Assembly: GCA_022843785.1 (NCBI GenBank)
Contig: JALHMZ010000020.1
Span: 1-47,445, forward strand
From: Nitrospira sp.
Lineage (GTDB): Bacteria > Nitrospirota > Nitrospiria > Nitrospirales > Nitrospiraceae
Reading direction: 5' to 3'
Length of the DNA: 47,445 nt
Under the pieces are notes generated by a model. The model had not been told where the DNA came from. It made no database searches and saw only the letters and a list, made by a program, of their open reading frames with translations. Of the stretch, positions 9,401 through 16,352 are shown one piece after another. Position 1 is the first letter of the stretch, and every line of letters starts with the position of its first letter. The translations under genes and the position numbers were made by a program.

Positions 9401-9608
9401 CGATCGGATACGTCACCACGCGTTCGACTTCAGCCGGCGACAGACCCGGCGCTTTGGTGACCACTTGCACCAGTACGCTGGTCACGTCCGGAAATGCGTC
9501 GATGGGGATGGTTCTGAACGCGTAGAAGCCGCCGGCGCCGACAATGACGGCGACAAGCACAACGAGAAGGCGTTGGCGGAGAGAAAAGTCGAGGAGACGC
9601 GAGACCAT
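6402..9608 (-). CDS. Heavy-metal efflux RND pump, CzcA/CusA family
   Basis: A 1068-residue inner-membrane proton/metal antiporter of the resistance-nodulation-division class, working as a trimer with an adaptor and an outer-membrane channel. The start MVSRLLDFSLRQRLLVVLVA is the first membrane helix. Family marks include IDAFPDVTSVLVQV, the periplasmic porter domains, and a helix-IV segment AIAIGMIVDGSVVVVEN near residue 400. That segment lacks the classical CzcA DFGxxxD form and is nearer to the AxGxxxxD type described for other metal subfamilies. The transported metal is therefore left open (Cu/Ag or divalent). The C-terminal tail after SYM...LYQWMEG is Asp/Glu/Gly-rich. The start abuts the adaptor stop, and the end overlaps the cytochrome start. 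Confidence 0.92.
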   Translation of the reverse strand: MVSRLLDFSLRQRLLVVLVAVIVGAGGFYAFRTIPIDAFPDVTSVLVQVVTKAPGLSPAEVERVVTYPIELQLTGVPALTEMRSLTKVGLSLVTIVFDDSMDINLARQLVLERLLEVKELLPPGADPMLIPNSTGLGEVFQYYLESPRGLPADATADNQRLIDERTIQDWIIRPLLKSTPEVIDVNSMGGYVKQYQVLVEPAMLRKYNITLQEVFEAVASNNANAGGNILEKHDEKYIVRGVGLIRSLQDIERIVVKETGGTPVFVGDVAQVLIDHAVRHGATLLNGDREVVSGIVLMLRGGNARDVVEGIKSRVDDIHAKGLLPAGLRIVPFYDRIELITAALNTVYKSLAEGVVLVIVVLFLFLGNVRSAVIVVGTLLLGPLATFIIMGQIGLTINLMSLGGLAIAIGMIVDGSVVVVENVYRHLSDHSTAAVPRLRVITDAVKEVGQPVVFGILIIILVFLPLLSLHGMEGKMFKPLAYTIMIALLVSLVLSLTLSPVLCSLMLKRGPEHDPWIVRQLKGIYAPALRWALGHRTVVVALAIGALLASLSLVPFLGSEFIPTLNEGTAAPQTIRLPSVSLQASIEIEKRMQQAIMEFPEVEMVVSKIGRTELGNDPQEPNESDPVVRLRPLDQWTTAKTMPQLMQKFRERLSQVSGATFLISQPIQQRVDELISGVRTEATVKLFGEDLEILKNKAEEIAGVLGKVSGVRDIKVEQLFGQPYLTIDIDRARIARHGINVADVRQLITTAIGGQEATRVYEGQQRFDLVVRFPEQYRDSIETISNILMSDGSGALIPLSDLATVKLEEGPGRISRERLQRYASIGFNTMGRDIGSLVAEAQQKITERVHLPAGYTVVWGGSFENMERAMAKLRVIVPITIGLIFFLLYSTFNSLRQATLIILNLPFALIGGIVALWLTGEYLSVPASVGFINLFGVAVLNGIVLVSYMNKLRDDGYGLDEAVTSGALLRLRPVLMTALVALLGLVPLAFATGIGSEVQRPLAIVVIGGLVSSTFLTLILLPVLYQWMEGRSAGSSPEADGQQSGAEPDGFGEDPVGGSDPEQARVTS

Positions 9609-10816
9609 CAGGCCTGTTTCTTCAGAAGTTCGGACTTCAAAACGAAGGCGCCGTGAGTCACAATCGACTCTCCCTCAGTGAGACCGGTGAGAATCGAGAT
9701 GGACGTTCCGTTGGACTCTCCGATTTGGACGTCACGGACTTCATATTCGCTCGCACTGCGCTGCACGAAAACGAAAACACGGCCCTGATCCCGCTGCAGC
9801 GCGGCCTCCGGCACGGCCAACCGATCCGGCTGCGCCTCGGAATACAGACGGACCGTAGCAAACATTTCAGGTTTGAGCCTGCCGTCTGTATTCGGAAGCT
9901 CCAGTCGAAGCTGCATCGTGCGGGTCACAGGATCCAGCACATCCCCCACATAGGTAATCGTGCCTTTGAAGACCTCCCCGTGATAGGCATTGATCCGCAC
10001 CTCTGCCTGCATACCGCCCGACGCATGGACGGCATGGACGAAGGGAATGTCCTTCTCCGCAATGTTGGCCTTGACCCAGACCTCTGAGAGATCCGCAATA
10101 ACAAACAAGTTTTCACTCGTTTCAACGACCTCTCCTCGTGTCAGTTTACGGCCAATCACCCGTCCGGCAAAAGGCGCCACGATCGGCACGACCGAACGGA
10201 TTTCACGGGTTCGCTCAAGCCTGCGGAACTCTTCGTCGTTCATGCCGAGCAGTTTTAGCCGGTCATGCGCTTCATTGGACTCGGCCTGGTTACTCAGCAA
10301 CTCCGCCTGCCGCCGCTGCGCCTCCGCCTCGCCGATTACCTTTTCTTCCAGCAGGAACTTGGCTCTCGCATAGGACTGTTCGGCAACATGGAGCCTGGCT
10401 CGCGCCTTTAGATACCCCGACTGGGCCATTCCCAGTTCGCTGCTGTATAAGATGGCGAGAGGCGTGTTTGCTTTGACCTCCTGCCCAAGATCCGCATACA
10501 CGTCAACGACACGGCCGCGAACAAGCGTCGTGATCTCTGCCATGTTGTGTTGATCCGGCTGCACGATGCCTGGAAAGTCGCGATACGTCCTGAAATCACT
10601 GCGTATCACAGATTCGACGACGAGCCCGGCACGGGACGACTCTTCCGCAGACAGCCTCACCAGCCCCGACGATGGGGCAGCAGCAGGAGTCTTACTGGCG
10701 CTCACATCGTTCGGCGCTCCATCACAACCCGACTCCACCGCCGCGACGCCGAGCCCCACGCTGAACAGCACCTCGCGGATATATGGAAAAGATCGCTTCA
10801 CTGGACCTGCTCCCAT
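9608..10816 (-). CDS. Periplasmic adaptor (membrane-fusion) subunit of metal efflux pump, CusB/CzcB type
   Basis: A HlyD-like adaptor of about 400 residues linking the RND pump to its outer-membrane channel. It has an N-terminal signal with a cysteine (SGCDG) that could be lipidated, though the lipobox is imperfect. A lipoyl/barrel-sandwich half follows (RGRVVDVYADLGQEVKANTP), then a helical hairpin rich in Ala/Glu, the second lipoyl half (IVAPFAGRVIGRKLTRGEVV) and the beta-barrel domain. I start at ATG 10816. A GTG at 10801, preceded by GGGAGCAGG, is an equally good alternative. The longer frame to 10960 would overlap the previous gene and lacks support. Second gene of the efflux operon. Confidence 0.88.
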   Translation of the reverse strand: MGAGPVKRSFPYIREVLFSVGLGVAAVESGCDGAPNDVSASKTPAAAPSSGLVRLSAEESSRAGLVVESVIRSDFRTYRDFPGIVQPDQHNMAEITTLVRGRVVDVYADLGQEVKANTPLAILYSSELGMAQSGYLKARARLHVAEQSYARAKFLLEEKVIGEAEAQRRQAELLSNQAESNEAHDRLKLLGMNDEEFRRLERTREIRSVVPIVAPFAGRVIGRKLTRGEVVETSENLFVIADLSEVWVKANIAEKDIPFVHAVHASGGMQAEVRINAYHGEVFKGTITYVGDVLDPVTRTMQLRLELPNTDGRLKPEMFATVRLYSEAQPDRLAVPEAALQRDQGRVFVFVQRSASEYEVRDVQIGESNGTSISILTGLTEGESIVTHGAFVLKSELLKKQA

Positions 10817-10850
10817 GCCGTTGGTATGGATGGACCGCACAAGAGAACGA

Positions 10851-12182
10851 TCACAATGTCCCCCCCACTGCCTGCTCAAGCCGGGCCAACGACACCGAAA
10901 GATCATGCCGCGCCTGCGCGTAGTCCAACAGTATTTGCCGCTGCACACGTTGGGCGTCAAGGACTTCCAGAAGGCTCGAGGCCCCTTGCTGGAAGCTGAA
11001 CTGTGCCAACCGGAGCGCTTCCTGGGCTTGCTTCAACAGTCCCTTATCAAAGACATCGATCAGTTCGGCCGTGGTCCGCGCGTCCTGGTAATGTTGATGA
11101 ACCCCTCTGGCTAATTCATTGCGCGTCCGCAGTAATTCCGCTTCTTCACGACGCTTGGCGCCCAGGGACGAGGTGATTTCTCCCTGGCGGCGATACCAGA
11201 GTGGCAAGGGAACCGAGAGTCCCCCGGCAAAGGCTTCCCGCCCCATCTCGCGCCACACCCCTCCGTTGACCGTGACCGTCGGCATCCGTGATTGCCGCTC
11301 GAACTCGATTTTCCAGTCCGACTGTTCCACCGACTTCAGCAAACGCTGAATGGTTGGATGCTGATCCATCATACGTGACATTAATCCTTCGATGTGTAAA
11401 TCTCTCGGAATACCTGTGAAATCGCCTTGCACCACATAGGCTGATCCCAATGTTCCGGCGGTCAGCGTGTCCAGCACGACCCGATTGACCCGGACCGCAT
11501 TATCTGCGCGGGCAACTTGCTGTCTGGCTTTCAGGACTTCGACCTCGGCCTTGATTGATTCAAATTGCGGCGCTTCTCCCGACTTCACCCTGGCCCTGAC
11601 GATTCGCGCAACCCCTTCGACGGTGTCAAGATTCTGTTTGGCAAGTGCCGCAGATTGTTGGGTCAGCAACAAACCGTAAAATGCCACTTTGACCTGCGAC
11701 GTAAGATTCAGCCTCGTCTCCAGCATGCCGACATTGGCAGTCGCCAGCCCCAAATCTGCGACCTGCTGCCGGGCTGACCGCATTCCCGGCCATTCGACCG
11801 GCTGTCCCACCGACATATTGTATTCCGTAAGCGATTGACGGTCCAGCGAGGCCCCGCTGCTTGTCCGGCCTGCATCACGCAGTTCACCGTGCCCGGTGTA
11901 TCCCATGACGGTCGGGTTCGGATATGCCCCGGCTGCAGTCTGCTGCCCGCGTTGCTGCTCGATCTGCCCTTCTGCTGAAAACACCAGGGGGTTTTTGGCC
12001 AGGGCCAGATCGACAATGGCATCCAGCGTATAGTTCTGCACCCCGGATTCTGCCGACACGTTGGGCACGGTCCACAGAAGACCGGCTTGCAGTACCGTCA
12101 TCACACATCCAAGGGAGAGAACCGACCGCATGCTCATCCACGCAACAGGCTGGTCATGACTCTTATTCAATGCAGTTACCAT
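10851..12182 (-). CDS. Outer-membrane factor of metal efflux system (TolC family, CusC/CzcC type)
   Basis: About 443 residues. A signal peptide (MSMRSVLSLGCVMTVLQAGL, then SAES) is followed by two repeats of the outer-membrane efflux-protein fold, e.g. AVDLALAKNP-like YTLDAIVDLALAKNP and long Ala/Gln/Glu-rich helices ending ARLEQAVGGTL. It forms the trimeric tunnel through which the RND complex expels metal. A frame-opening TTG at 12257 is part of the predicted promoter and cannot be the start. ATG 12182 and ATG 12137 are the candidates, neither with a good ribosome-binding site. First gene of the efflux operon. Confidence 0.87.
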   Translation of the reverse strand: MVTALNKSHDQPVAWMSMRSVLSLGCVMTVLQAGLLWTVPNVSAESGVQNYTLDAIVDLALAKNPLVFSAEGQIEQQRGQQTAAGAYPNPTVMGYTGHGELRDAGRTSSGASLDRQSLTEYNMSVGQPVEWPGMRSARQQVADLGLATANVGMLETRLNLTSQVKVAFYGLLLTQQSAALAKQNLDTVEGVARIVRARVKSGEAPQFESIKAEVEVLKARQQVARADNAVRVNRVVLDTLTAGTLGSAYVVQGDFTGIPRDLHIEGLMSRMMDQHPTIQRLLKSVEQSDWKIEFERQSRMPTVTVNGGVWREMGREAFAGGLSVPLPLWYRRQGEITSSLGAKRREEAELLRTRNELARGVHQHYQDARTTAELIDVFDKGLLKQAQEALRLAQFSFQQGASSLLEVLDAQRVQRQILLDYAQARHDLSVSLARLEQAVGGTL

Positions 12183-12227
12183 CTGGAGATTGTAGTCTCT
12201 ATTGTCACGCGATTGATATGCAATTTG

Positions 12228-12257
12228 ACTATAGGACAGATCGCCATATCTTTTCAA
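12228..12257 (-). promoter_or_regulatory. Predicted promoter of the metal-efflux operon
   Basis: On the minus strand TTGAAA (12252-12257) and TATAGT (12228-12233) are separated by 18 bases, a close match to the housekeeping consensus. Transcription would begin near 12221, some 40 bases before the likely first start codon. I see no adjacent metal-sensor gene, so regulation is unknown. Confidence 0.6.
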
Positions 12258-12364
12258 CGATATCCAGCCTCATGACGTGACGCTTCCCCCTGGGTAATGT
12301 ATCGAGTGTCGAATTGGAAGAGCCTACCGCCGGTTGCAGGAGAAACGGCCATGAGCAATGCAGG

Positions 12365-13177
12365 TTAGGATACTGTCGGGAGAGTACTGAGATAGAACAC
12401 ACAAATCGCGACAGTCGCCGCAACATTCAATGACTCAACAGCGCCCGCCATCGGGATCGTAAACCTGACCGCAGAGCCCTTTACGATGTGTTCCGCCAAT
12501 CCCTCCCCCTCATTACCGACTGCAATCATCAGCCGGTGAGGAATCGATTGAATGTTCCTCAAGGGAACCGCACCCGGCGATGGCGCCAGAGCGGAATACA
12601 TCACGCACTGGTGTTTCTCGAACACTCCGGCGTCCGATCCCCTGAAAATTGGCAGGGTGACAACAGTACCGGCCGCAGCGCGAACGACTTTAGGGCCGAA
12701 GGGATCTGCGGAATCGGGACTCAACCAGACGCCTGTCAGGTTCAGCGCGGCAGCGGTCCGAATGATCGCTCCCACGTTCGCCGGATCTCGCAGCCGATCT
12801 CCATAAATTCCCAATACCCTGGCTTGCCCCAGCAGACGGCTTTCATCCCATTGCGGCTGTCTGACGACGGCCAACAATCCCTGTGGTGCCTCAACATCAG
12901 ACAGCTGATCGAAGACGGCATCTGCGCAGGTATACTGGCGGACGGCGAGTGCGGACCTGGCTTGCCGTCCTTCGTCGCTTTCCGTTTGGAGATAACGCGG
13001 CGCCATCGTCAGACTGATGATGGCGTGAGGGTGCCGACGAATGACATCGAGGCAAGATTTGGCGCCTTCCAGAACGAAGGCGCCTTCCTGTACCCTGGTG
13101 TTCTTATCGCGAAGAAGAAGCCGGATCAGCGCACGCTGCCGCTGCGTCAGGACTTGAAGAGGGGGCGCTACATCCAC
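12365..13177 (-). CDS. TrmH/SpoU-family RNA 2'-O-methyltransferase
   Basis: A 270-residue SPOUT methyltransferase that transfers a methyl group from S-adenosylmethionine to a ribose 2'-OH in rRNA or tRNA. The N-terminal part (LIRLLLRDKNTRVQEGAFVL) is a SpoU substrate-binding domain. The catalytic knot shows motif 1 DPANVGAIIRTAAA, motif 2 VGNEGEGL and motif 3 IPMAGAVESLNVAATVAI. The start is GTG 13177 with GGAG five bases upstream. The exact RNA target cannot be told from sequence. It lies 52 bases downstream of the coiled-coil gene and may share its transcript. Confidence 0.88.
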   Translation of the reverse strand: MDVAPPLQVLTQRQRALIRLLLRDKNTRVQEGAFVLEGAKSCLDVIRRHPHAIISLTMAPRYLQTESDEGRQARSALAVRQYTCADAVFDQLSDVEAPQGLLAVVRQPQWDESRLLGQARVLGIYGDRLRDPANVGAIIRTAAALNLTGVWLSPDSADPFGPKVVRAAAGTVVTLPIFRGSDAGVFEKHQCVMYSALAPSPGAVPLRNIQSIPHRLMIAVGNEGEGLAEHIVKGSAVRFTIPMAGAVESLNVAATVAICVFYLSTLPTVS

Positions 13178-13229
13178 CTGTACTCCGCCACTGCCCGTAG
13201 CTTCCTCCGCACCACGTACCGAAAACGAC

Positions 13230-13571
13230 TTACCGCCGTCTCCGCTCAGCCGCTGCTTCTGCCGCGCGGATACGCTGGGCTCTGGCCTTCGCCCGCTTCA
13301 ACGCAGTCAGCTTTCCCCTGGTCCGGGTCTGCTCAAACTGCAACTGCTCCAACTGGGATTTCAGATGCGCTTTCTCTCGCTTGTGCAAGTCTGCGCATTC
13401 GGCCTTGGACAGCATCGTCCAATCCCCGGTGCTCCTTGCGCGCTTGATCCGCTGATCCAGTGACTCCCGAAGCTGCCGCGACCGCATCGTCATCAGTGAC
13501 TTCAGGGCCTGTTGCCGACGCTGCACTTCTTCTTCCTCGGCCATGATGCCGCGAATATCGGTTCCCAACAT
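13230..13571 (-). CDS. Small basic coiled-coil protein, function unknown
   Basis: A 113-residue protein made almost wholly of charged helix: an acidic start (AEEEEVQRRQQALKSL), then long Arg/Lys/Gln/Glu/Leu-rich heptads and an Arg-rich tail (AEAAAERRRR). It is likely cytoplasmic, since there is no signal or membrane segment. The start ATG 13571 has a very strong ribosome-binding site, AAGGAGGTGG, seven bases upstream, so good expression is expected. The high Arg content in a coiled coil allows nucleic-acid binding, but that is inference. No family recognised. Confidence 0.75.
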   Translation of the reverse strand: MLGTDIRGIMAEEEEVQRRQQALKSLMTMRSRQLRESLDQRIKRARSTGDWTMLSKAECADLHKREKAHLKSQLEQLQFEQTRTRGKLTALKRAKARAQRIRAAEAAAERRRR

Positions 13572-13716
13572 GGTCCCACCACCTCCTTAATACACTGCGA
13601 GATAATCTAACCAACCCGGCGCGTATTTTAACCGATTTCACCCCTCATCTTCCAGTTCGAGAAATATCCCGTAAGGCATTGAATCATTGAGTCAATTTCC
13701 ATTCATCGCAAGACCG

Positions 13717-13745
13717 TTGAACCAATCACCCCTTGTCTGTATCAT
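13717..13745 (+). promoter_or_regulatory. Predicted promoter giving a leaderless mRNA
   Basis: TTGAAC (13717-13722) and TATCAT (13740-13745) are spaced by 17 bases. The usual start point seven bases past the -10 box falls on the A of the ATG at 13752. No Shine-Dalgarno sequence precedes that ATG, so the regulator mRNA is predicted to have no leader. Confidence 0.5.
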
Positions 13746-13751
13746 CGCACC

Positions 13752-14213
13752 ATGTCTATCGGCCCCCTGATTCAAGCCTGGCGGCTCTCGAAAAAGCACT
13801 CTCATGAGTCGTTAGCGGACCTGGCCCACATTTCATCCACGCATCTTGAACAGATCGAATCAGAACAAACAGATCCCTCAGCCGCAACAGTCCAAGCGCT
13901 GGCAGGAGCCCTTCGCATTCCACCGGCCTGGTTATTCGACGATCCCCGCTCCTTCGAGTATCTGTTTCAAGACGCAGAGGATCCAGAAGAGCCGCCCCCG
14001 TCGCATATCGACCCGGTTACGGATCGCATTTTAGCTGCGTCGCGAATGGACCGATCACTCTACATCCTCCTCACAGCACTCATGCAAGCCGGCGATCCAA
14101 AACTATTGCGCGCAGCTGAGATGAGTCTGCGGAGTCTGGCAAAACAAGCCCGCCAAGCCTCAGTCCCCTGGCTCCAACGTCCGTCCGGACACTTCGAGCC
14201 TCCAAGCGACTAA
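13752..14213 (+). CDS. XRE-family helix-turn-helix regulator
   Basis: A 153-residue protein with an N-terminal Cro/C1-type HTH (about residues 7-60: IQAWRLSKKHSHESLADLA, then HLEQIESEQTDPSAATVQAL, ending PPAWLFDD). A Pro/Glu-rich linker and a C-terminal helical segment (LYILLTALMQAGDPKLLRAA) follow, probably for dimerisation. It lacks a cupin or peptidase domain. The gene stands alone between a divergent coiled-coil gene and the hydrolase, so its target may be its own or the divergent promoter. The predicted -10 box sits six bases before the start codon, pointing to leaderless translation. Confidence 0.8.
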   Translation: MSIGPLIQAWRLSKKHSHESLADLAHISSTHLEQIESEQTDPSAATVQALAGALRIPPAWLFDDPRSFEYLFQDAEDPEEPPPSHIDPVTDRILAASRMDRSLYILLTALMQAGDPKLLRAAEMSLRSLAKQARQASVPWLQRPSGHFEPPSD

Positions 14214-14374
14214 GCCTGCATGTTTCATGGCGCGCCTACCAGAACCGGACGTCGCTCGTTGTTCGTGAAGCGCATCTCGTCTCTCGCAAACAAAGATAAG
14301 ACACCCGCCCTTTCTTTCCTGCACTTCACGAGATACGAACGGCAAGAAACAGAACCGCAGAGGCCTCATGAATA

Positions 14375-15292
14375 ATGCAGATTAACAGGGTGCCGAAACA
14401 ATCAGCCGGTGAAGACCAGTATGAATTTCAGCAGGTCGCTGCCAACCGCCTGTCGTTTCGGGTCGCCGTCGCGGGATCCGGCGATCGACTGCTGCTGTGT
14501 TTGCACGGATTCCCGGAATCCGCCCTTTCCTGGCGTCATCAGATGGCCCCCATGGCAGTCGCGGGATATCGTGTCTGGGCCCCGGACTTACGGGGCTACG
14601 CCGGCACGACCAGACCGACGGATTTGAATGCCTATCGCATTGAAATGCTGCTGGACGATATCACGGGGCTCATCAATGCGGCCGGAAGCCGCCGCGTCAC
14701 CTTAGTCGGGCATGACTGGGGAGGGATTCTCGCCTGGTACTATGCCATGAGGAAGCCGACGGTGATCGATGCGTTGATCCTGTTGAACGCCCCCCATCCG
14801 GGATGCTTTGAGCGTGAGATCCGCCGATGGAGGCAGTTTCACCGATCTTGGTACGCAGCCTTGTTTCAGATTCCATGGCTTCCCGAGACTGTCCTGGCAG
14901 CCGGTCGCGCCCGCGTCATCGGTGCGATCTTCGAGCGCATGCGGACTCAGCCTGAACACCTTCCAGACGACACCGTGCGCCTGTACCGGCAACAGGCTTG
15001 TGCGACGGGCGCTCTCACCGCCATGTTGAATTACTACCGCGCCGCTCTCCGAGGAGGCGGCGCCACCCGCCAGCGGACGCTGGGATATCCAGTTATCGAT
15101 ATCCCGACACTCGTCATTTGGGGCTTACAAGACCAGGCCCTCGCGAGCGAAAACCTCAATGGCCTGGAGAAACTCGTGACCGACCTCACGGTCGTGCGGC
15201 TGGAGAACTCAGGACATTTTGTGCATGAGGACGATCCCCAGCGAGTCACCCATGAAATCCTCAGCTGGCTACAGAACCGGAATGAGCGTTGA
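14375..15292 (+). CDS. Alpha/beta hydrolase of the epoxide hydrolase/haloalkane dehalogenase type
   Basis: A 305-residue cytoplasmic enzyme. The oxyanion-hole motif HGFPES (44-49) and nucleophile elbow GHDWGG (nucleophile Asp114) are clear. A lid with YYRA follows, the acid lies near LVIWGLQDQAL, and the catalytic His is in NSGHFVHEDDP. An Asp nucleophile separates it from Ser lipases/esterases and fits epoxide hydrolase or haloalkane/fluoroacetate dehalogenase. Tyr residues in the lid favour epoxide hydrolase. The substrate is unknown. Start ATG 14375 follows a 160-base spacer with no clear ribosome-binding site. No operon partner. Confidence 0.85.
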   Translation: MQINRVPKQSAGEDQYEFQQVAANRLSFRVAVAGSGDRLLLCLHGFPESALSWRHQMAPMAVAGYRVWAPDLRGYAGTTRPTDLNAYRIEMLLDDITGLINAAGSRRVTLVGHDWGGILAWYYAMRKPTVIDALILLNAPHPGCFEREIRRWRQFHRSWYAALFQIPWLPETVLAAGRARVIGAIFERMRTQPEHLPDDTVRLYRQQACATGALTAMLNYYRAALRGGGATRQRTLGYPVIDIPTLVIWGLQDQALASENLNGLEKLVTDLTVVRLENSGHFVHEDDPQRVTHEILSWLQNRNER

Positions 15293-15462
15293 TAGCCCAA
15301 CGTCCGAACTCCAGCGCACGTCACTTCTCTCCGAGGATCCCTCTCTGAAGTACCAGTTCCGCAGTACACAGCTGATGTCTTTCTGGATATCCCTAGGGCC
15401 CGCCTGGTACAAGAGGTGGTGATCTGGTTGTTGCCGACCGATCCTGAAAGGACCACCGCGCA

Positions 15463-16173
15463 ATGATGTCACTTCTGAAAACCATCGGATTGCACGCGCA
15501 TGCCGCATTGGAATGCGCGAGGAGAATGCGATGCATCATTCGCTGCGCGTGCCTCGCAACAACATTGCTCGTGACCATCGCCTTCGTTGCTCAGCCGACG
15601 TACGCCGCAGGCGGGGGCCAGACGAAGTTCAAACGTATCTCAACGCAATACATCGCGGCATTGGGCGATCCCGGCTCAAACTCCGGGAACGGTGCGCAAT
15701 CGTGGGGCCTGTGGCCGCTGGATCCTGGCCCGCGAGGCGTGAAGCTAAATCGCTATCCATCACTAACAAATTCCGGTGGCGTCGCCCCCGCGCGTTGGAA
15801 GTTCGACGAAACTGACTGGTGGCTTGAGGAGCACGGCTTGATCATGGAGCAACCGACCGTTCCACTCCCGCCTGGCAAATATGTGGTCACAGGTGCCCGC
15901 AAGGTGACGGCCGTACTGACCATTCATCCCACCGACAGCCACGGCGACAGACGCTGGGAGCTCGATCAAGGCGCAACGCTCTATGATGTGACTCACCTGG
16001 CCTGCCGTTCCGCGCGCTACACACCGTCAACGGCAGGTAGTTCCTGCTCACCGGCCAACGCAAAGCAGACGGTATTCCCCGTTGCACCAGGGGGAGCAAT
16101 GCCTCCGGTCGAAGGCTGTACGAAGCAGGACTATGCAGTACTCATCGTAATCGGCGTGGGCGTGGAAGACTGA
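15463..16173 (+). CDS. Exported protein of unknown family
   Basis: A 236-residue protein. A basic N-terminus and hydrophobic core ending VAQPTYA-AGG form a signal peptide, so it is periplasmic or secreted. The mature part has many aromatics and turns (QSWGLWPLDPGPRG, KFDETDWWLEEHGL) and several cysteines that may pair in the oxidising periplasm. I recall unnamed proteins of similar sequence in other Gram-negatives but no function. ATG 15463 is preceded by AAAGGA. An internal ATG at 15526 beside GAGGAG would keep the signal peptide. No operon partner: the KAP gene downstream is convergent. Confidence 0.7.
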   Translation: MMSLLKTIGLHAHAALECARRMRCIIRCACLATTLLVTIAFVAQPTYAAGGGQTKFKRISTQYIAALGDPGSNSGNGAQSWGLWPLDPGPRGVKLNRYPSLTNSGGVAPARWKFDETDWWLEEHGLIMEQPTVPLPPGKYVVTGARKVTAVLTIHPTDSHGDRRWELDQGATLYDVTHLACRSARYTPSTAGSSCSPANAKQTVFPVAPGGAMPPVEGCTKQDYAVLIVIGVGVED

Positions 16174-16352
16174 ACCGCGGTGGCGCACTGGTGGCTTGTG
16201 CGGCGAACCCAATAAAAACCTCCCCAATGCATCTTCTACCTCTCAACGACGAGATAGGAAGGCGTGGGTACAGGATATTTGAATCAAGATCGCCGAGAGG
16301 CTTTCAATAAAAACTCTCGACCCTCTAATTCTGATGCAACCCTGCACCCGCC

